From the NCBI GenBank assembly GCA_029204045.2, contig CM055063.1, positions 44,497,345 to 44,561,344 of the forward strand: a stretch of 64,000 nt of DNA. The letters run 5' to 3'. The position numbers were made by a program, and so were the translations under genes. This DNA is from Tillandsia leiboldiana (taxonomy: Eukaryota > Streptophyta > Magnoliopsida > Poales > Bromeliaceae). Below the pieces are notes generated by a model. The model did no database searches and was not told where the DNA came from. It saw nothing but the letters and a program-made list of their open reading frames with translations. Shown one piece after another: positions 1 to 10,640 of the stretch; positions within the stretch are counted from its first letter, which is position 1; each line of letters begins with the position of its first letter.

Positions 1-1618
1 CCCGGGGAAAGCAAATGTGGTAGCCGACGCTCTAAGCCGAAAGGGACAAGCAGAAGGAACTTCGGCGGGCGCGATCACGCAGCAGAACGACTTGATCGCG
101 GAATTTTCACGATTGAGGTTGGAAGTGGTTACCAGCAGGGACGGTTGAGCGACTGTTGACCCTAACAGTCGCGCCGACCCTATTGGAGAGGATTCGGGAA
201 GGCCAAGGTGCGGATCCGCAGCTACAGCTGGAACGAGATAGGATTTCACCGGAGCAAGAAGGAGACTTTGCAGTGGGAACGGACGGCACCCTTCGGTTCC
301 GAGGGCGGATCTGCGTGCCCGATCTGCCGGATCTAAAGAAAGAAATCCTGACTGAAGCACATTGCGCCCCCTACGTGGCGCACCCTGGGAGGCACCAAGA
401 TGTACCGGGATATCCGACAGACCTTCTGGTGGCCAAGATTGAAGGGAGATGTGACGCTGTTCGTGGCTCCTGTTTGATTTGCCAACAGGTGAAAGCCGAG
501 CATCAGCGGCCGGCGGGGAAATTGCAACCTCTACCCGTGCCCGAATGGAAGTGGGAGCAAGTCACAATGGACTTCGTCACCCGGATTCCCCCGTTCGCAA
601 CAGGGACACGACGCTATCTGGGTTGTCGTGGATCGGCTAACGAAGTCAGCTCACTTCCTACCCATCCACACGACCTGGACACGTGACCGGCTGGCACAGG
701 TCTACCTCAGCGAGATTGTAAGGCTGCACGGGGTGCCAACGACGATCACCTCGGACAGGGACACGAGGTTCGTTTCGAACTTTTGGAAGAGTCTAAACGA
801 GCCTTGGGGACCAAGTTACACCTCAGCTCAGCCTTTCACCCCCAGACGGACGGGCAATCCGAGCGGGTGATCCAGATACTCGAGGACATGCTTCGGGCGG
901 TGCGTGCTGGATTTGGGAGACGGATGGTCGCGCTACCTACCCCTTGCAGAGTTCGCTTATAACAACAGCTACCAAGCGAGCATTAAGATGGGCCGTACGA
1001 AGCGTTGTACGACAGACGCTGTAGATCCCCGATCTGCTGGGACGATCTGGGGGAGAGAAAGTTTTTGGGGCCGGACCTAGTGGCCGAGACAGAGGAAAGG
1101 GTGCGCCTCATCAGGCGACGTTTGGCGACCGCCCAGAGCCGGCAAAAGAGTTACGCGGACCAGAGACGTCGCGACTTGGAATTCCAGGTGGGAGAGCACG
1201 TGTTACTGCGGGTGTCGCCGTCGAAGGGGGTGAAGCGGTTTGGGTTGAGGGGCAAGCTGAGCCCGCGGTACATAGGGCCGTTTGAGATTCTGGAGCGCAT
1301 CGGCCCGGTAGCCTACCGCCTCGCCCTACCGCCGAACCTTGACCGCGTTCATGATGTGTTCCACGTATCCATGCTTCGGAAATACCTCCCCGACCCATCG
1401 CGAGTGCTTGACGCCTCCGCGATTGAACTCAAGGAGGATCTAAGTTTCGCGGAAGTACCAGTGCGATCCTAGCCCGGGAGGACAAAAAGCTGCGTAGTCG
1501 GCCGATTCCCTACGTAAAGGTGCTTTGGAGCAATCAAGAAGAGCGTGAGGCAACTTGGGAACCCGAGTCAAAGATGAGGGAGTGCTACCCGGACCTGTTC
1601 GCCGCTGGGGAAGATTAA
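1..1618 (+). pseudogene. Ty3/gypsy integrase and C-terminal tail, left duplicate copy
   Basis: This is the 3' part of a gypsy pol gene (integrase inserts cDNA into the genome), cut by the window edge. From left to right it holds the end of RNase H (VVADALSRK-type ending), a zinc-binding region ending CLICQQVKAEH, the DDE core (MDFVT, TSDRDTRF), the GPFEILERIGPVAYRL region, and a chromodomain-like tail (KVLWSNQEEREATWEPES) as in Tekay/Del chromoviruses. Many single-base insertions and deletions break it into short frames. The stretch 1-1866 matches 3044-4884 almost base for base, with differences that are mainly indels, so it is probably the same locus assembled twice around the gap. It is not functional as written. 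Confidence 0.85.
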
Positions 1619-1654
1619 GTTTCGGGGACGAAACTTGTTTTTAGCGGTAAGTGG

Positions 1655-1866
1655 TGTAAGACCCGGCTTTTCCTTAACCCTTCTGGTCACCCTCTTCTTG
1701 TACTGCCTGACCGGGGGCCTCATTTTTGGCATTTTTCCGGACAGACCGTCGGGGCCCGCAAATAATTTAGGCGGTAGAGCTCGCGGAACGGAGCGCGTGG
1801 GCGCGATCGGTTTATTTTTCCGACTCCCGGTCTGGACACAGAATTAATTCGCGAAGTTGGGGTCCC
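1655..1866 (+). mobile_element. Start of gypsy LTR (left duplicate copy), cut by gap
   Basis: The LTR starts TGTAAGACCCGG, 36 bases after the pol stop codon, and runs into the N gap. It matches 4678-4884 of the full LTR right of the gap and the LTRs of element C (17365 and 23113). Confidence 0.8.
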
Positions 1867-1966
1867 NNNNNNNNNNNNNNNNNNNNNNNNNNNNNNNNNN
1901 NNNNNNNNNNNNNNNNNNNNNNNNNNNNNNNNNNNNNNNNNNNNNNNNNNNNNNNNNNNNNNNNNN
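1867..1966. other. Scaffold gap of exactly 100 N
   Basis: One hundred N bases, the conventional size for a gap of unknown length. Nearly identical pol-LTR sequence lies on both sides, so contig ends probably failed to merge here. Confidence 0.98.
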
Positions 1967-4644
1967 TGCGGTTGTGCATCGACTACCCGGAAATCACCAC
2001 AACAGTCCACAGTGAAAACCAGTACCCCTTACCTATGATTGATGACCTCTTTGCCCAGCTGCGGGGTGCAGACTTTTTTTTCAAAAATACGGACCTGCGT
2101 CGGGCTACACCACGCCGCGTTCGAGACGAGGATATTCCGAAGACGGCATTCCGACTCGGTATGGCCATTACAGTTCACAGTAATGCCTTCGGGCTTACCA
2201 ATGCCCCCAAGCAAGGTGTGTCATGGACATGATGAACCGGTTTTCAACCTCTTCCTGATCATTCGTTTTGGTCTTCATCGCCGACATCCGTGTGCTGGTG
2301 GGTGGGTGGACTCCACCACCGATGAGAAGCACGAGGAGCCCTTCGAATTTGTTCTACAGACCCTTAGGGAGCAGAGCTGTTTCGCAAAACTTAAGAAATG
2401 CGAAGAGGGGAGTGAATCGGGATTCATGCGAAGAGTGGGGTTTTCTAGGGCATATCTCAGGCAGAAGGAGGCGCGTGGATCCCAAGAAGGTGGAAGTCGG
2501 TGACCGACCTGGCCCCAGCCGACCACATGACAGAGGTGCGCACTTCTTGGGCCTTGCTGGATACTACAGACGTTTCGTGGTAGGGTATCTCGAAGATTGC
2601 GACCCCTCTGAACCAGCCTACCCGAAAGGAGGAAAGTTCATATGACGGTCCAATGCCAAGAGAGCTTTGAAGAACTTAAGAAACGGTTTAACAAGAGCGC
2701 CTGTGCTTGCCTTACCAACCCCGGAGAAGACTACGAAGTCTACTTGCGATGCATCGCGAATAGGAGGAGTACTGGGAGGAGTAAAAAGGAGTTAGGGGGG
2801 AGTCATTGCCTATATCGTTCAGACAACTCAAGGATTACGAACAGAACTACCCGACCCCTGACTTGGAGTTGCCGCAGTGGTCTTCGTTCTGAAACGTGGA
2901 GGCACTACCTCTACGGTGTGCATTGCAACGTGTTCTCGGACCACCAAAGCCTTAAGTACCTTTTCACCCCAGAAGGAGCTTAACCTACGGCAGAGGAGGT
3001 GGTTGGAGCTACTGAAGGACTACGACTTAACCATCCAGTACCACCCGGGAAAGCAAATGTGGTAGCCGACGCTCTAAGCCGAAAGGGACAAGCAGAAGGA
3101 ACTTCGGCGGGCGCGATCACGCAGCAGAACGACTTGATCGCGGAATTTTCACGATTGAGGTTGGAAGTGGTACCAGCAGGGACGGTTGAGCGACTGTTGA
3201 CCCTAACTCGCGCCGACCCTATTGGAGAGGATTCGGAAGGCCAAGGTGCGGATCCCGCTACAGCTGGAACAGATAGGATTTCACCGGAGCAAGAAGGAGA
3301 CTTTGCAGTGGGAACGGACGCACCCTTCGGTTCCGAGGGCGGATCTGCGTGCCCGATCTGCCGGATCTAAAGAAAGAAATCCTGACTGAAGCACATTGCG
3401 CCCCTACGTGGCGCACCCTGGAGGCACCAAGATGTACCGGGATATCCGACAGACCTTCTGGTGGCCAAGATTGAAGGGAGATGTGACGCTGTTCGTGGCT
3501 CACTGTTTGATGCCAACAGGTGAAAGCCGAGCATCAGCGGCCGGCGGGAAATTGCAACCTCTACCCGTGCCCGAATGGAAGTGGGAGCAAGTCACAATGG
3601 ACTTCGTCACCGGTTCCCCCGTTCGCAACAGGGACACGACGCTATCTGGGTTGTCGTGGATCGGCTAACGAAGTCAGCTCACTTCCTACCCATCCACACG
3701 ACCTGGACACGTGACCGGCTGGCACAGGTCTACCTCAGCGAGATTGTAAGGCTGCACGGGGGCCAACGCGATCACCTCGGACAGGGACACGAGGTTCGTT
3801 TCGAACTTTTGGAAGAGTCTACAACGAGCCTTGGGACCAAGTTACACTTCAGCTCAGCCTTTCACCCCCAGACGGACGGCAATCCGAGCGGTGATCCAGA
3901 TACTCGAGGACATGCTTCGGGCGTGCGTGCTGGATTTGGGAGACGGATGGTCGCGCTACCTACCCCTTGCAGAGTTCGCTTATAACAACAGCTACCAAGC
4001 GAGCATTAAGATGGCGCCGTACGAAGCGTTGTACGACAGACGCTGTAGTATCCCCGATCTGCTGGGACGATCTGGGGGAGAGAAAGTTTTTGGGGCCGGA
4101 CCTAGTGGCCGAGACAGAGGGAAGGGTGCGCCTCATCAGGCGACGTTTGGCGACCGCCCAGAGCCGCAAAAGAGTTACGCGACCAGAGACGTCGCGACTT
4201 GGAATTCCAGGTGGGAGAGCACTGTTTACTGCGGGTGTCGCCGTCGAAGGGGGTGAAGCGTTTGGGTTGAGGGGCAAAGCTGAGCCCGCGGTACATAGGG
4301 CCGTTTGAGATTCTGGAGCGCATCGGCCCGGTAGCCTACCGCCTCGCCCTACCCGCCGAACCTTGACCGCGTTCATGATGTGTTCCACGTATCCATGCTT
4401 CGGAAATACCTCCCCGACCCATCGCGAGTGCTTGACGCCTCCGCGATTGAACTCAAGGAGGATCTAAGTTTCGCGGAAGTACCAGTGCGGATCCTAGCCC
4501 GGGAGGACAAAAAGCTGCGTAGTCGGACGATTCCCTACGTAAAGGTGCTTTGGTAGCAATCAAGAAGAGCGTGAGGCAACTTGGGAACCCGAGTCAAAGA
4601 TGAGGGAGTGCTACCCGGACCTGTTCGCCGCTGGGGAAGATTAA
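1967..4644 (+). pseudogene. Ty3/gypsy (Tekay/Del-like) pol: RT, RNase H, integrase, chromodomain-like end (element A)
   Basis: Reverse transcriptase lies at about 1970-2640 (CIDYPEITT, NQYPLPMIDDLFAQL, EDIPKTAF, FGLTNAP and, in another frame, FLGLAGYYRRF). RNase H and its linker follow to about 3075 (WRHYLYGVHCNVFSDHQSL, YHPGKA). Integrase runs from about 3370 to 4480, and the last 160 bases encode the chromodomain-like KVLW...ATWEPE tail. The pieces are in family order, but reading needs many frame changes, and the catalytic YVDD-type box is not seen. Some breaks may be sequencing error, since the duplicate at 1-1618 carries different indels. The 5' part of the element is absent. Confidence 0.88.
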
Positions 4645-4932
4645 GTTCGGGACGAAACTTGTTTTAGCGGTAAGTGGTGTAAGACCCGGCTTTTCCTTAA
4701 CCCTTCTGGTCACCCTCTTCTTGTATGCCTGACCGGGGGCACCAATTTTGTGGCATTTTTCCGGACAGACCGTCGGGGCCCGCAAATAATTTAGGCGTAG
4801 AGCTCGCGGAACGGAGCGTGGGCGCGATCGGTTTATTTTTCCGACTCCCGTCTGACCAGAATTAATTCTCGAAGTTGGGGTCCCCCTTAGACGCCTCGGG
4901 ATCCGTGTTGGCAGCCGCACAACGTTTAAGGT

Positions 4933-4960
4933 AAACCCTAATTCTCTTAGTAATATATGT
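4933..4960 (+). promoter_or_regulatory. Telo-box plus TATA-like core promoter in LTR of A
   Basis: AAACCCTAA is followed within about 15 bases by TAATATATG; a reverse telo-box (TTAGGGTT) lies downstream at about 4980. The same arrangement occurs in element C. Transcription would start around 4985. This is inferred from motifs only. Confidence 0.5.
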
Positions 4961-5132
4961 AGCCGTGAGGGAAAGAGGATTAGGGTTCCTCTTATTTTTC
5001 TTTTGGTGGCCGCCTCTTTTCTTTTTCTTCCTCCCTCGTAGCCGCCGGCAAAGAGAAACCAAGCACACCGCAAGGGTGGACCGGTGGAGGCAAGCGGACG
5101 ATCCCTCTCTTCCTCCTCTTTCGCACATCAAG

Positions 5133-6140
5133 GTGAGTCGGACGCGTTTCGTTCGGGGAATCTCCCTCTTTCTTTCTTTGTTGGTCACGAGGAGGGAGGA
5201 GGCCCGGCGCCGTCGCGCACCGCGGGCCGCGCGCCCGCGCGGCACTCGGCCGCGCGGGGCCGCCCGCAGGAGGGGCGCCCGCGCGGGCTGGTGCCGCGCG
5301 GGGCCGCCCCGCACCGCGGGCCACGCGCCCGCGCGGCGCACGGCCGCGCGGGGCCGCCCCGCACCGCGGGCCGGGCGCCCGCGCGGCGCTCGGCCGCGCG
5401 GGGGCCGCCCGCAGGAGGGGGCGCCCGCGCGGGCTGGTGCCGCGCGGGGCCGCCCCGCACCGCGGGCCGCGCACCCCGCGCGGCGCTCGGACCGCGCGGG
5501 GGCCGCCCCGCAGGAGGGGGCGCCCGCGCGGGCTGGTGCCGCGCGGGGCCGCCCCGCACCGCGGGCCGCGCGCCCCGCGCGGCGCTCGGCCGCGCGGGGC
5601 CGCCGCAGGAGGGGGGCGCCCGCGCGGGCTGGTGCCGCGCGGGGACCGCCCCGCACCGCGGGCCGCGCGCACCGCGCGGCGCTCGGCCGCGCGGGCCGCC
5701 CGCAGGAGGGGCGCCCGCGCGGCTGGTGCCGCGCGGGGCCGCCCCGCACCGCGGGCAGCGCGCCGCGCGGCGCTCGGCCGCGCGGGGCCGCCCGCAGGAG
5801 GGGCGCCCGCGCGGGCTGGTGCCGCGCGGGGTCGCCCCGCACCGCGGGCAGCGCGCCCACGCGGCGCTCGGCCGCGCGGGGCCGCCCGCAGGAGGGGCGC
5901 CCGCGCGGGCTGGTGCCGCGCCGGGGTCGCCCCGCACCGCGGGCCGCGCGCCCGCGCGGCGCTCGGCCGCGCGGGGCCGCCCGCAGGAGGGGCGCCGCGC
6001 GGGCTGGTGCCGCGCGGGGCTGCGCCCTGGCAGGGTGTTCGTCGCACGGGCCGGTGCCGTGCGAAGAACTCCGCCGCACGCTGTAGGGAGTCGTTGTAAG
6101 TTTCGGACTTCTAAGTCTCGATTTGCCTATGTTCCTTCAG
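5133..6140 (+). other. Candidate intron inside the LTR leader (1,008 bp)
   Basis: The left edge reads ATCAAG|GTGAGT, a near-ideal plant 5' splice site, and the right edge reads GTTCCTTCAG|GAGTG, a good 3' splice site. In both LTRs of element C (17365-19152 and 23113-26297) the flanks are joined directly as CATCGAG|GAGTG, so the presence/absence boundary falls exactly on the splice sites. It lies about 150 bases after the predicted transcription start. The interior carries a GC-rich minisatellite. Splicing is an inference; insertion or deletion by another route is possible but less likely to respect both splice sites. Confidence 0.7.
5218..6020 (+). repeat. GC-rich minisatellite, about nine ~95-bp units
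   Basis: Units begin CACCGCGGGCC at about 5218, 5312, 5362, 5458, 5557, 5654, 5747, 5840 and 5935, giving spacings of 93-99 bp with one half unit of 50 bp. Each holds GC-only inverted repeats and a GCAGGAGGGGCGCCCGCGCG block. Composition is extremely GC-rich, so stop codons are rare in every frame and long meaningless reading frames appear on both strands. Confidence 0.93.
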
Positions 6141-7449
6141 GAGTGCGGGACGCTGTGGGCGACTGGAGCACAGACGCGGACTGGACGAACGCAGGACGAC
6201 GCACACAAGGTGGGTACGTTCCCGGGGGTTTCGGGAATGGGGTTTAACTGTTAGAAATAGCATGTTGGGGCAAGGTGGAATTGTCAGTCTCCTTCTGTTT
6301 ATGCACTAACCCTGTTATGTTATGTTATGATACTCAATGTCAATCTGAGGCTCAAATTTGCTACACGCACACCCGCGGTTTGGCCACCGCAAGGGTGTGC
6401 TTTTCCGGAAAAGTGGTACGTTGACCCGTGTACCCCACGCGGAGGTGGCGTTAGGAATGGGGGCCCCCATGGGTGGGGGGTGTGAGCGGTGACGTCGAGG
6501 CAGGTGCTCGGCGGCCGAGGCAGGTGCTCGGCGGTGGGCATCGGGGAAGGTGCCCGATGTTGCTTTGTGAGGCAGGTGCTCGGCGGTGGGCATCGGGGAA
6601 GGTGCCCGATGTCGTAATGATACAGGGTGTGGTTAAGGTGGAAGGTGCATGGGAGGGATAGTTGCTCCGGTGTTTGTGGTTTGCCTTATCTTTGTTTACT
6701 ACGCTTATCATGCTATTTCTAGTCACTGACTTCCCACTTCGTGACAGGTTCGTCCAGGGGCGAGTGCTAGGGCGCCGGTGACGACGTTAGGGTGCTGATC
6801 TGATTTATGGGTGACTTCAGATACAGTGACTCTTCTTTCCCTTTTCTTTTATTATTCATGGTAGCTAGTTGTGGATTGCGACACCCCCGTGGGGTCGAAG
6901 TGGATGTTGCCCTTTTCTTTCCTTTCTTTTTGAATAATTGAATGAATACTACGTTCTCTCTTACTTGGCCGTTTTGAACGATGAAAAACAAAGAAAACCG
7001 TTTGCGAAAACTATTTTTAAAACGTGGGTGTCGTGTGGGCACCAAGCTTTATAAACCTTGTGGGATTTATGTGTTTACGAACTGTTTTCACAAACGAGGG
7101 CATCGTGTGGATGCCGCTTTCAAAACCTTGTGATTATTTATCCTTTCAAAACACCGGCCTCTATGCTCTAAGTGAATGCTAGAATGTCACGTGAATTGTT
7201 TGGTTGTATGTGTACGAGACCCCAACTGATGTGGTTAGAGATTGTATGTACTACGCCTTGTGAGACACTTTGTAGTTGAGACGCCGTGCATATACAAAGG
7301 GGCCTCTGCTCATTTGCAGAGCGAATTTGTGTATGCGGCGGGTCTGTGCACGCGCCGGGGAGTAATGTTTTACAAAAAAAAAATATATGGCTGAATCAGG
7401 GGCATCGGTGGCTCCTCTTCCGCGCGATTCGAACCCCCGGGGCGTGACA

Positions 7450-7687
7450 TCATACCTTTCCCATTGTAAGAAGATCTTTCGAATTCCTCTTTGGACCATC
7501 TAGAGGGAGGTTTTGGGGTAGTAGAATTTCCTACTTCCTCAACAGGATGAACCCAACCGTATTCCACGGATTGCCATACCCGCTCATCAATTGCGATGAG
7601 AAAAGCTCTCATCCGCACTTTCCAATAAGCATAATTAGTCCCATCAAAAAGAGGAGGTCTAAAAATATTACCACTTTCACCCGACAT
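7450..7687 (-). pseudogene. Ty1/copia gag, N-terminal fragment (element E1)
   Basis: The first about 79 codons of a copia Gag, the structural protein that packages element RNA. It reads MSGESGNIFRPPLFDGTNY and then AYWKVRMRAFLIAIDERVW, the conserved start of the Sirevirus/Maximus-like Gag also seen in F at 38115. The ATG at 7685-7687 is chosen because homology to F's Gag begins just after it. The frame is cut at 7450 by the LTR end of element A. The rest of gag and pol would lie left of element A, outside the window. Confidence 0.88.
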
Positions 7688-7702
7688 GATAGATGAACCG
7701 AA

Positions 7703-7718
7703 AACCCGCTCCATACCA
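7703..7718 (-). promoter_or_regulatory. Primer-binding site of E1
   Basis: The minus strand reads AGTGGTATGGAGCGGG directly after the LTR end CTACA. This is the initiator-Met tRNA type (TGGTATCAGAGC) with changes in the middle. Confidence 0.7.
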
Positions 7719-7720
7719 CT

Positions 7721-8925
7721 TGTAGGTTTTTATATATTAGGATCCATAAGGATCTAAATAGGTACTATCAAACAACTAGAGGGGGGGGTGAATAGGTGTA
7801 ATACTTATAAAACCAATCTCAGTGCAAAATAAAAACCAATGCGGAAAATAAAAATAGCACACCGAGATATACGTGGAAACTACAATCTAGGAGAAAAACC
7901 ACGGGACCAACACGCAATAACAATCCACTAAGAAAAGGAGAATAACAAGGTGATTACTGACTCCACGGACTCAAACCCCTCCTTCAACTTCTTCGGATCT
8001 TGCGCTCACCGACTGCACGTCCATTGTACACGTTCGAATCCACGAACGCCACTCGAATCCACGAGCACACGTTTCGAATCCACGAAACGCCTTCAACACA
8101 TCGAATCCACGATGCTACGTCGAATCCACGACGCAAACTTGATAAAAGCTTCGATGGTGATCCTTTGCTTAGAAAATCATTGAAGAACCGTAGAAGGAAT
8201 CTCTAAGCAAAGACTAGATCAATTCAACAAAAGATAGATCTTAGAAGAACCGTCGAATTGACCTAAAAGAGGCTAAAGAGAAGAACGATAAAAACCAGCC
8301 TCTAGGGTTGCTCTCAAGTGTTTTATTAATTAATCGGTAGTTCTTGAGAAACCCTAAGTGTCTATTTATAGGTTAGAAACCTTTGGAAAGAGATAAGCAT
8401 CAAAAACTGACTTAACAGAATTTTTCCCGCACGACGGTCCGGACTGGTTCAGGACTGTCGTCTTTTTTCAGCAATTCCTGAAAAAACAAGGTTCGGGGTC
8501 CGGACTGAAACATGAATCCGATCCGGACTGAAACAGGAATCCGATCCGGACTGAAAGGCGCATGAACTAAACTATGTTCGGGGTCCGGACTGGATTGGTC
8601 TGATCTGGATCCTGAACATCCAATTTGTCCAGTTTTTTATTTTTATGCATTGAAAACTTATCCAAGTGTTTCTAAACTACTCAAATGTATTCGGATCACC
8701 AAAATTATTTAGTTAAACGTACCTGATCAATCCGAATCTATTTTCCTTAAGGTTGATGTATATGATCCACAGTTCTTCAACTTCAATCTTCAAGACTCAA
8801 AACACTGAGAGTCAACTTGAGCTCTTGTTGAATTTTCTCTGAGTCTTCGATTATTGATTGACAATTTGATCACTTTAAGACTCCGACTCAACTCACGAAA
8901 TATGCTAACACAAAAAGCCGTAACA
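7721..8925 (-). mobile_element. 5' LTR of Sirevirus-like copia element E1 (1,205 bp)
   Basis: In minus orientation it starts TGTTACGGC and ends AAAACCTACA. It is the same family as the solo LTR at 24269-25661. Reading on the minus strand, U3 has a TCCGGA-rich cluster (8435-8625), then a TATA box (TATAAATA at 8364-8371), a telo-box, the hairpin array (8029-8134) and a CACCCCCCCTCTAG-type motif near the end. The flank at 8926 (CAGCA) is gypsy sequence, so E1 inserted into B1. Confidence 0.9.
8029..8134 (-). repeat. Hairpin array with TGGATT loop (E1 LTR)
   Basis: Five inverted repeats share AATCCA on the plus strand (loop TGGATT in the transcript) but differ in stem: CGTTCG/CGAACG, CTCG/CGAG, CGTTTCG/CGAAACG, ATCG/CGAT and CGTCG/CGACG. 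All stems pair perfectly. The array lies about 230-340 bases downstream of the TATA box, inside the predicted RNA leader. Confidence 0.85.
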
Positions 8926-10640
8926 CAGCATACTACAAAGCTGGCTCGAAAGGCGATCATAATACTGATGCCCAAACTCACGGTCAAAAGTCCGAACCAT
9001 CGACGACAATCCGAGTAAATCCCACTCAAGATGCTGAAAGCTGCAGTCTCAACTGGTGCCGTATGGCAAAAACTGTAAACTGAAGTTGAACTCTTAATCT
9101 ATCACATAGTATAGAATAGGAATGCTGAGTAACCAAAACTGGTAGCCAAGCAGGCATGGCCTACGCCCAGGTATATCAATCAAAGCTGGAAATAATAGGC
9201 GTACTGAAAGGCTCATATGTGGGACCCAAGCTGCCAACAAAACAGCGGTTCGTCCAACCACAATACTCATAGGGTTGGACTGATGAAGCGCAGACCGAAG
9301 ATAAACCCACGGTACTCCACAGCCACTATGGGAGGCATCACTATAACTCGCCGATCCATCTCCCAACATTGGAAATACTAGCATTGGCGCTGGTATCAGC
9401 TCATAATCCGATTGCCAAGCTCTCCTGGCACTGCCCAGTCCAAGAAGCTCCTTACCTTGACCATAAATATTGATCTCGGCCAATTCCCAACTAGTATCCC
9501 TATTGGCCGGATTCCTACAGCCGCCCCTACGGCTAACACAATGTGACCCAAGAAATAAGCTTCTGAAGCTAAAACTTGTATCTCATTAACTTGGCATACA
9601 GCTTCATCCACACAGGCATGGTAGCACATCCACAAGTGCTCCTCGTGCTCCAAGTCGCTCTGGGAGTAAATCAAAATATCCCTAGGGAACACCACTCCCA
9701 ATCCGTCCAAGTACAACTGGGACACACAATTCCTCAAATCTTGAAGACAACAGGGCATTAATCAATCCACTTGGCCTCACTATGAGCTCATAATGCCCTT
9801 ACCGGATCCTGAATGCCATCTAGGCAAAGTCCTCGGCTGTCTGATTCCAAGTAGGTACTCGCATCATACAATAACTGCCGGAGTATAGCTCCATCAAAAG
9901 GTCCTAGATACCACCCGAACCTGTCTACACTCGAACCATAAAAGAACCCTCACAGTCGTGTATCAACGACGTGGCATCACCACCGTGTATCAACGGCGTG
10001 GCACTAGGTCAAACAGACCCCTCGATCCATCAGATCCTGCAACTGCGCCATCAGCTCTCTCAGCCCTACAGGCGATATCCAACGAGGTGCTGTCGAGGGT
10101 GGTGCGGTTCCCCGAACCACGTCAAACACAATCTCTATCTCCCTAACCGGCGGCATCATCAACAACTCAGGTGAAATCACACCCGGGATCTCGTGGGCAC
10201 AGGGATATCCTTGAGTCCCGGTGCCGCCGTAAGCACCTCTCACACTATCGCTAAAGCCTGTGTGCTCTAACAATCTCAACAACCAAGCCTCCTCTCGTCT
10301 GCCTTGCAGAAAATCAAAGTCCTCTCTTTCCGCAGCCCAACATCCTGTGGCACTGCGCCAACCAATCCCAAGCACTGGGTCAAAACGCCGAACTACCACA
10401 ATTACCAATAAGTCTGCCGGCATAACTCGCGGCCTCAACTGCACTGGACATGATCCACAAGCCTCCTCCACATGCACAACACTAACAGGAACCTGTACCT
10501 CTAGTGCACGTGGTAACAAATCTACCTCTAGTCCATGCAGGAATGCAACATGCTCTAGCTCCGACTGCTGTGATGAAATCCCACCTGTGACACTCGATCC
10601 ACTACCGTGGCGCCCTCCAAGCGGGCTGCACAGATTCATC
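8926..10640 (-). pseudogene. Ty3/gypsy protease-reverse transcriptase remnant (element B1)
   Basis: Read on the minus strand, the region 10639-10004 holds protease-like sequence (MPADLLVIVVVRRFDPVLG) followed by the PR-RT linker (PPVREIEIVFDVVRGTAP, LMAQLQDLMDRG). Further on come AFRIR...GHYELIVRPSGL and DILIYSQSDLEHEEHL of the RT palm, then AYFLGHI and VRSFLDWA. Stops and frame changes are frequent. From about 9480 to 8926 homology fades, and integrase is not present. E1 interrupts the gene at 8925. The element is dead. Confidence 0.8.

Larger units (their letters stand above)
4678..7449 (+). mobile_element. 3' LTR of gypsy element A (2,772 bp)
   Basis: It starts TGTAAGACCCGG just after pol and ends CCCCCGGGGCGTGACA. 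It is clearly related along its length to the 1.79-kb LTRs of element C but longer because of the segment 5133-6140, which C lacks. To its right lies minus-strand copia gag, interrupted mid-codon, so A inserted into element E1. The target-site duplication would be TCATA (7450-7454), but its partner is outside the window. Confidence 0.9.

Noticed and set aside
1..1866. A second, independent tandem gypsy element
   Set aside because: Near-identity to 3044-4884 with indel-type differences and a 100-N gap between favours duplicated assembly, though a true tandem is not excluded.
4862..6247. Several overlapping 220-405 codon open frames on both strands
   Set aside because: They lie in the GC-rich minisatellite, are open in most frames at once, and give Arg/Ala/Pro/Gly-rich products. 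This is composition, not coding.
8029..8134. CRISPR-like repeat array (regular AATCCA core)
   Set aside because: A plant nuclear context, no leader or cas genes, irregular spacing, and each unit is an inverted repeat within an LTR.
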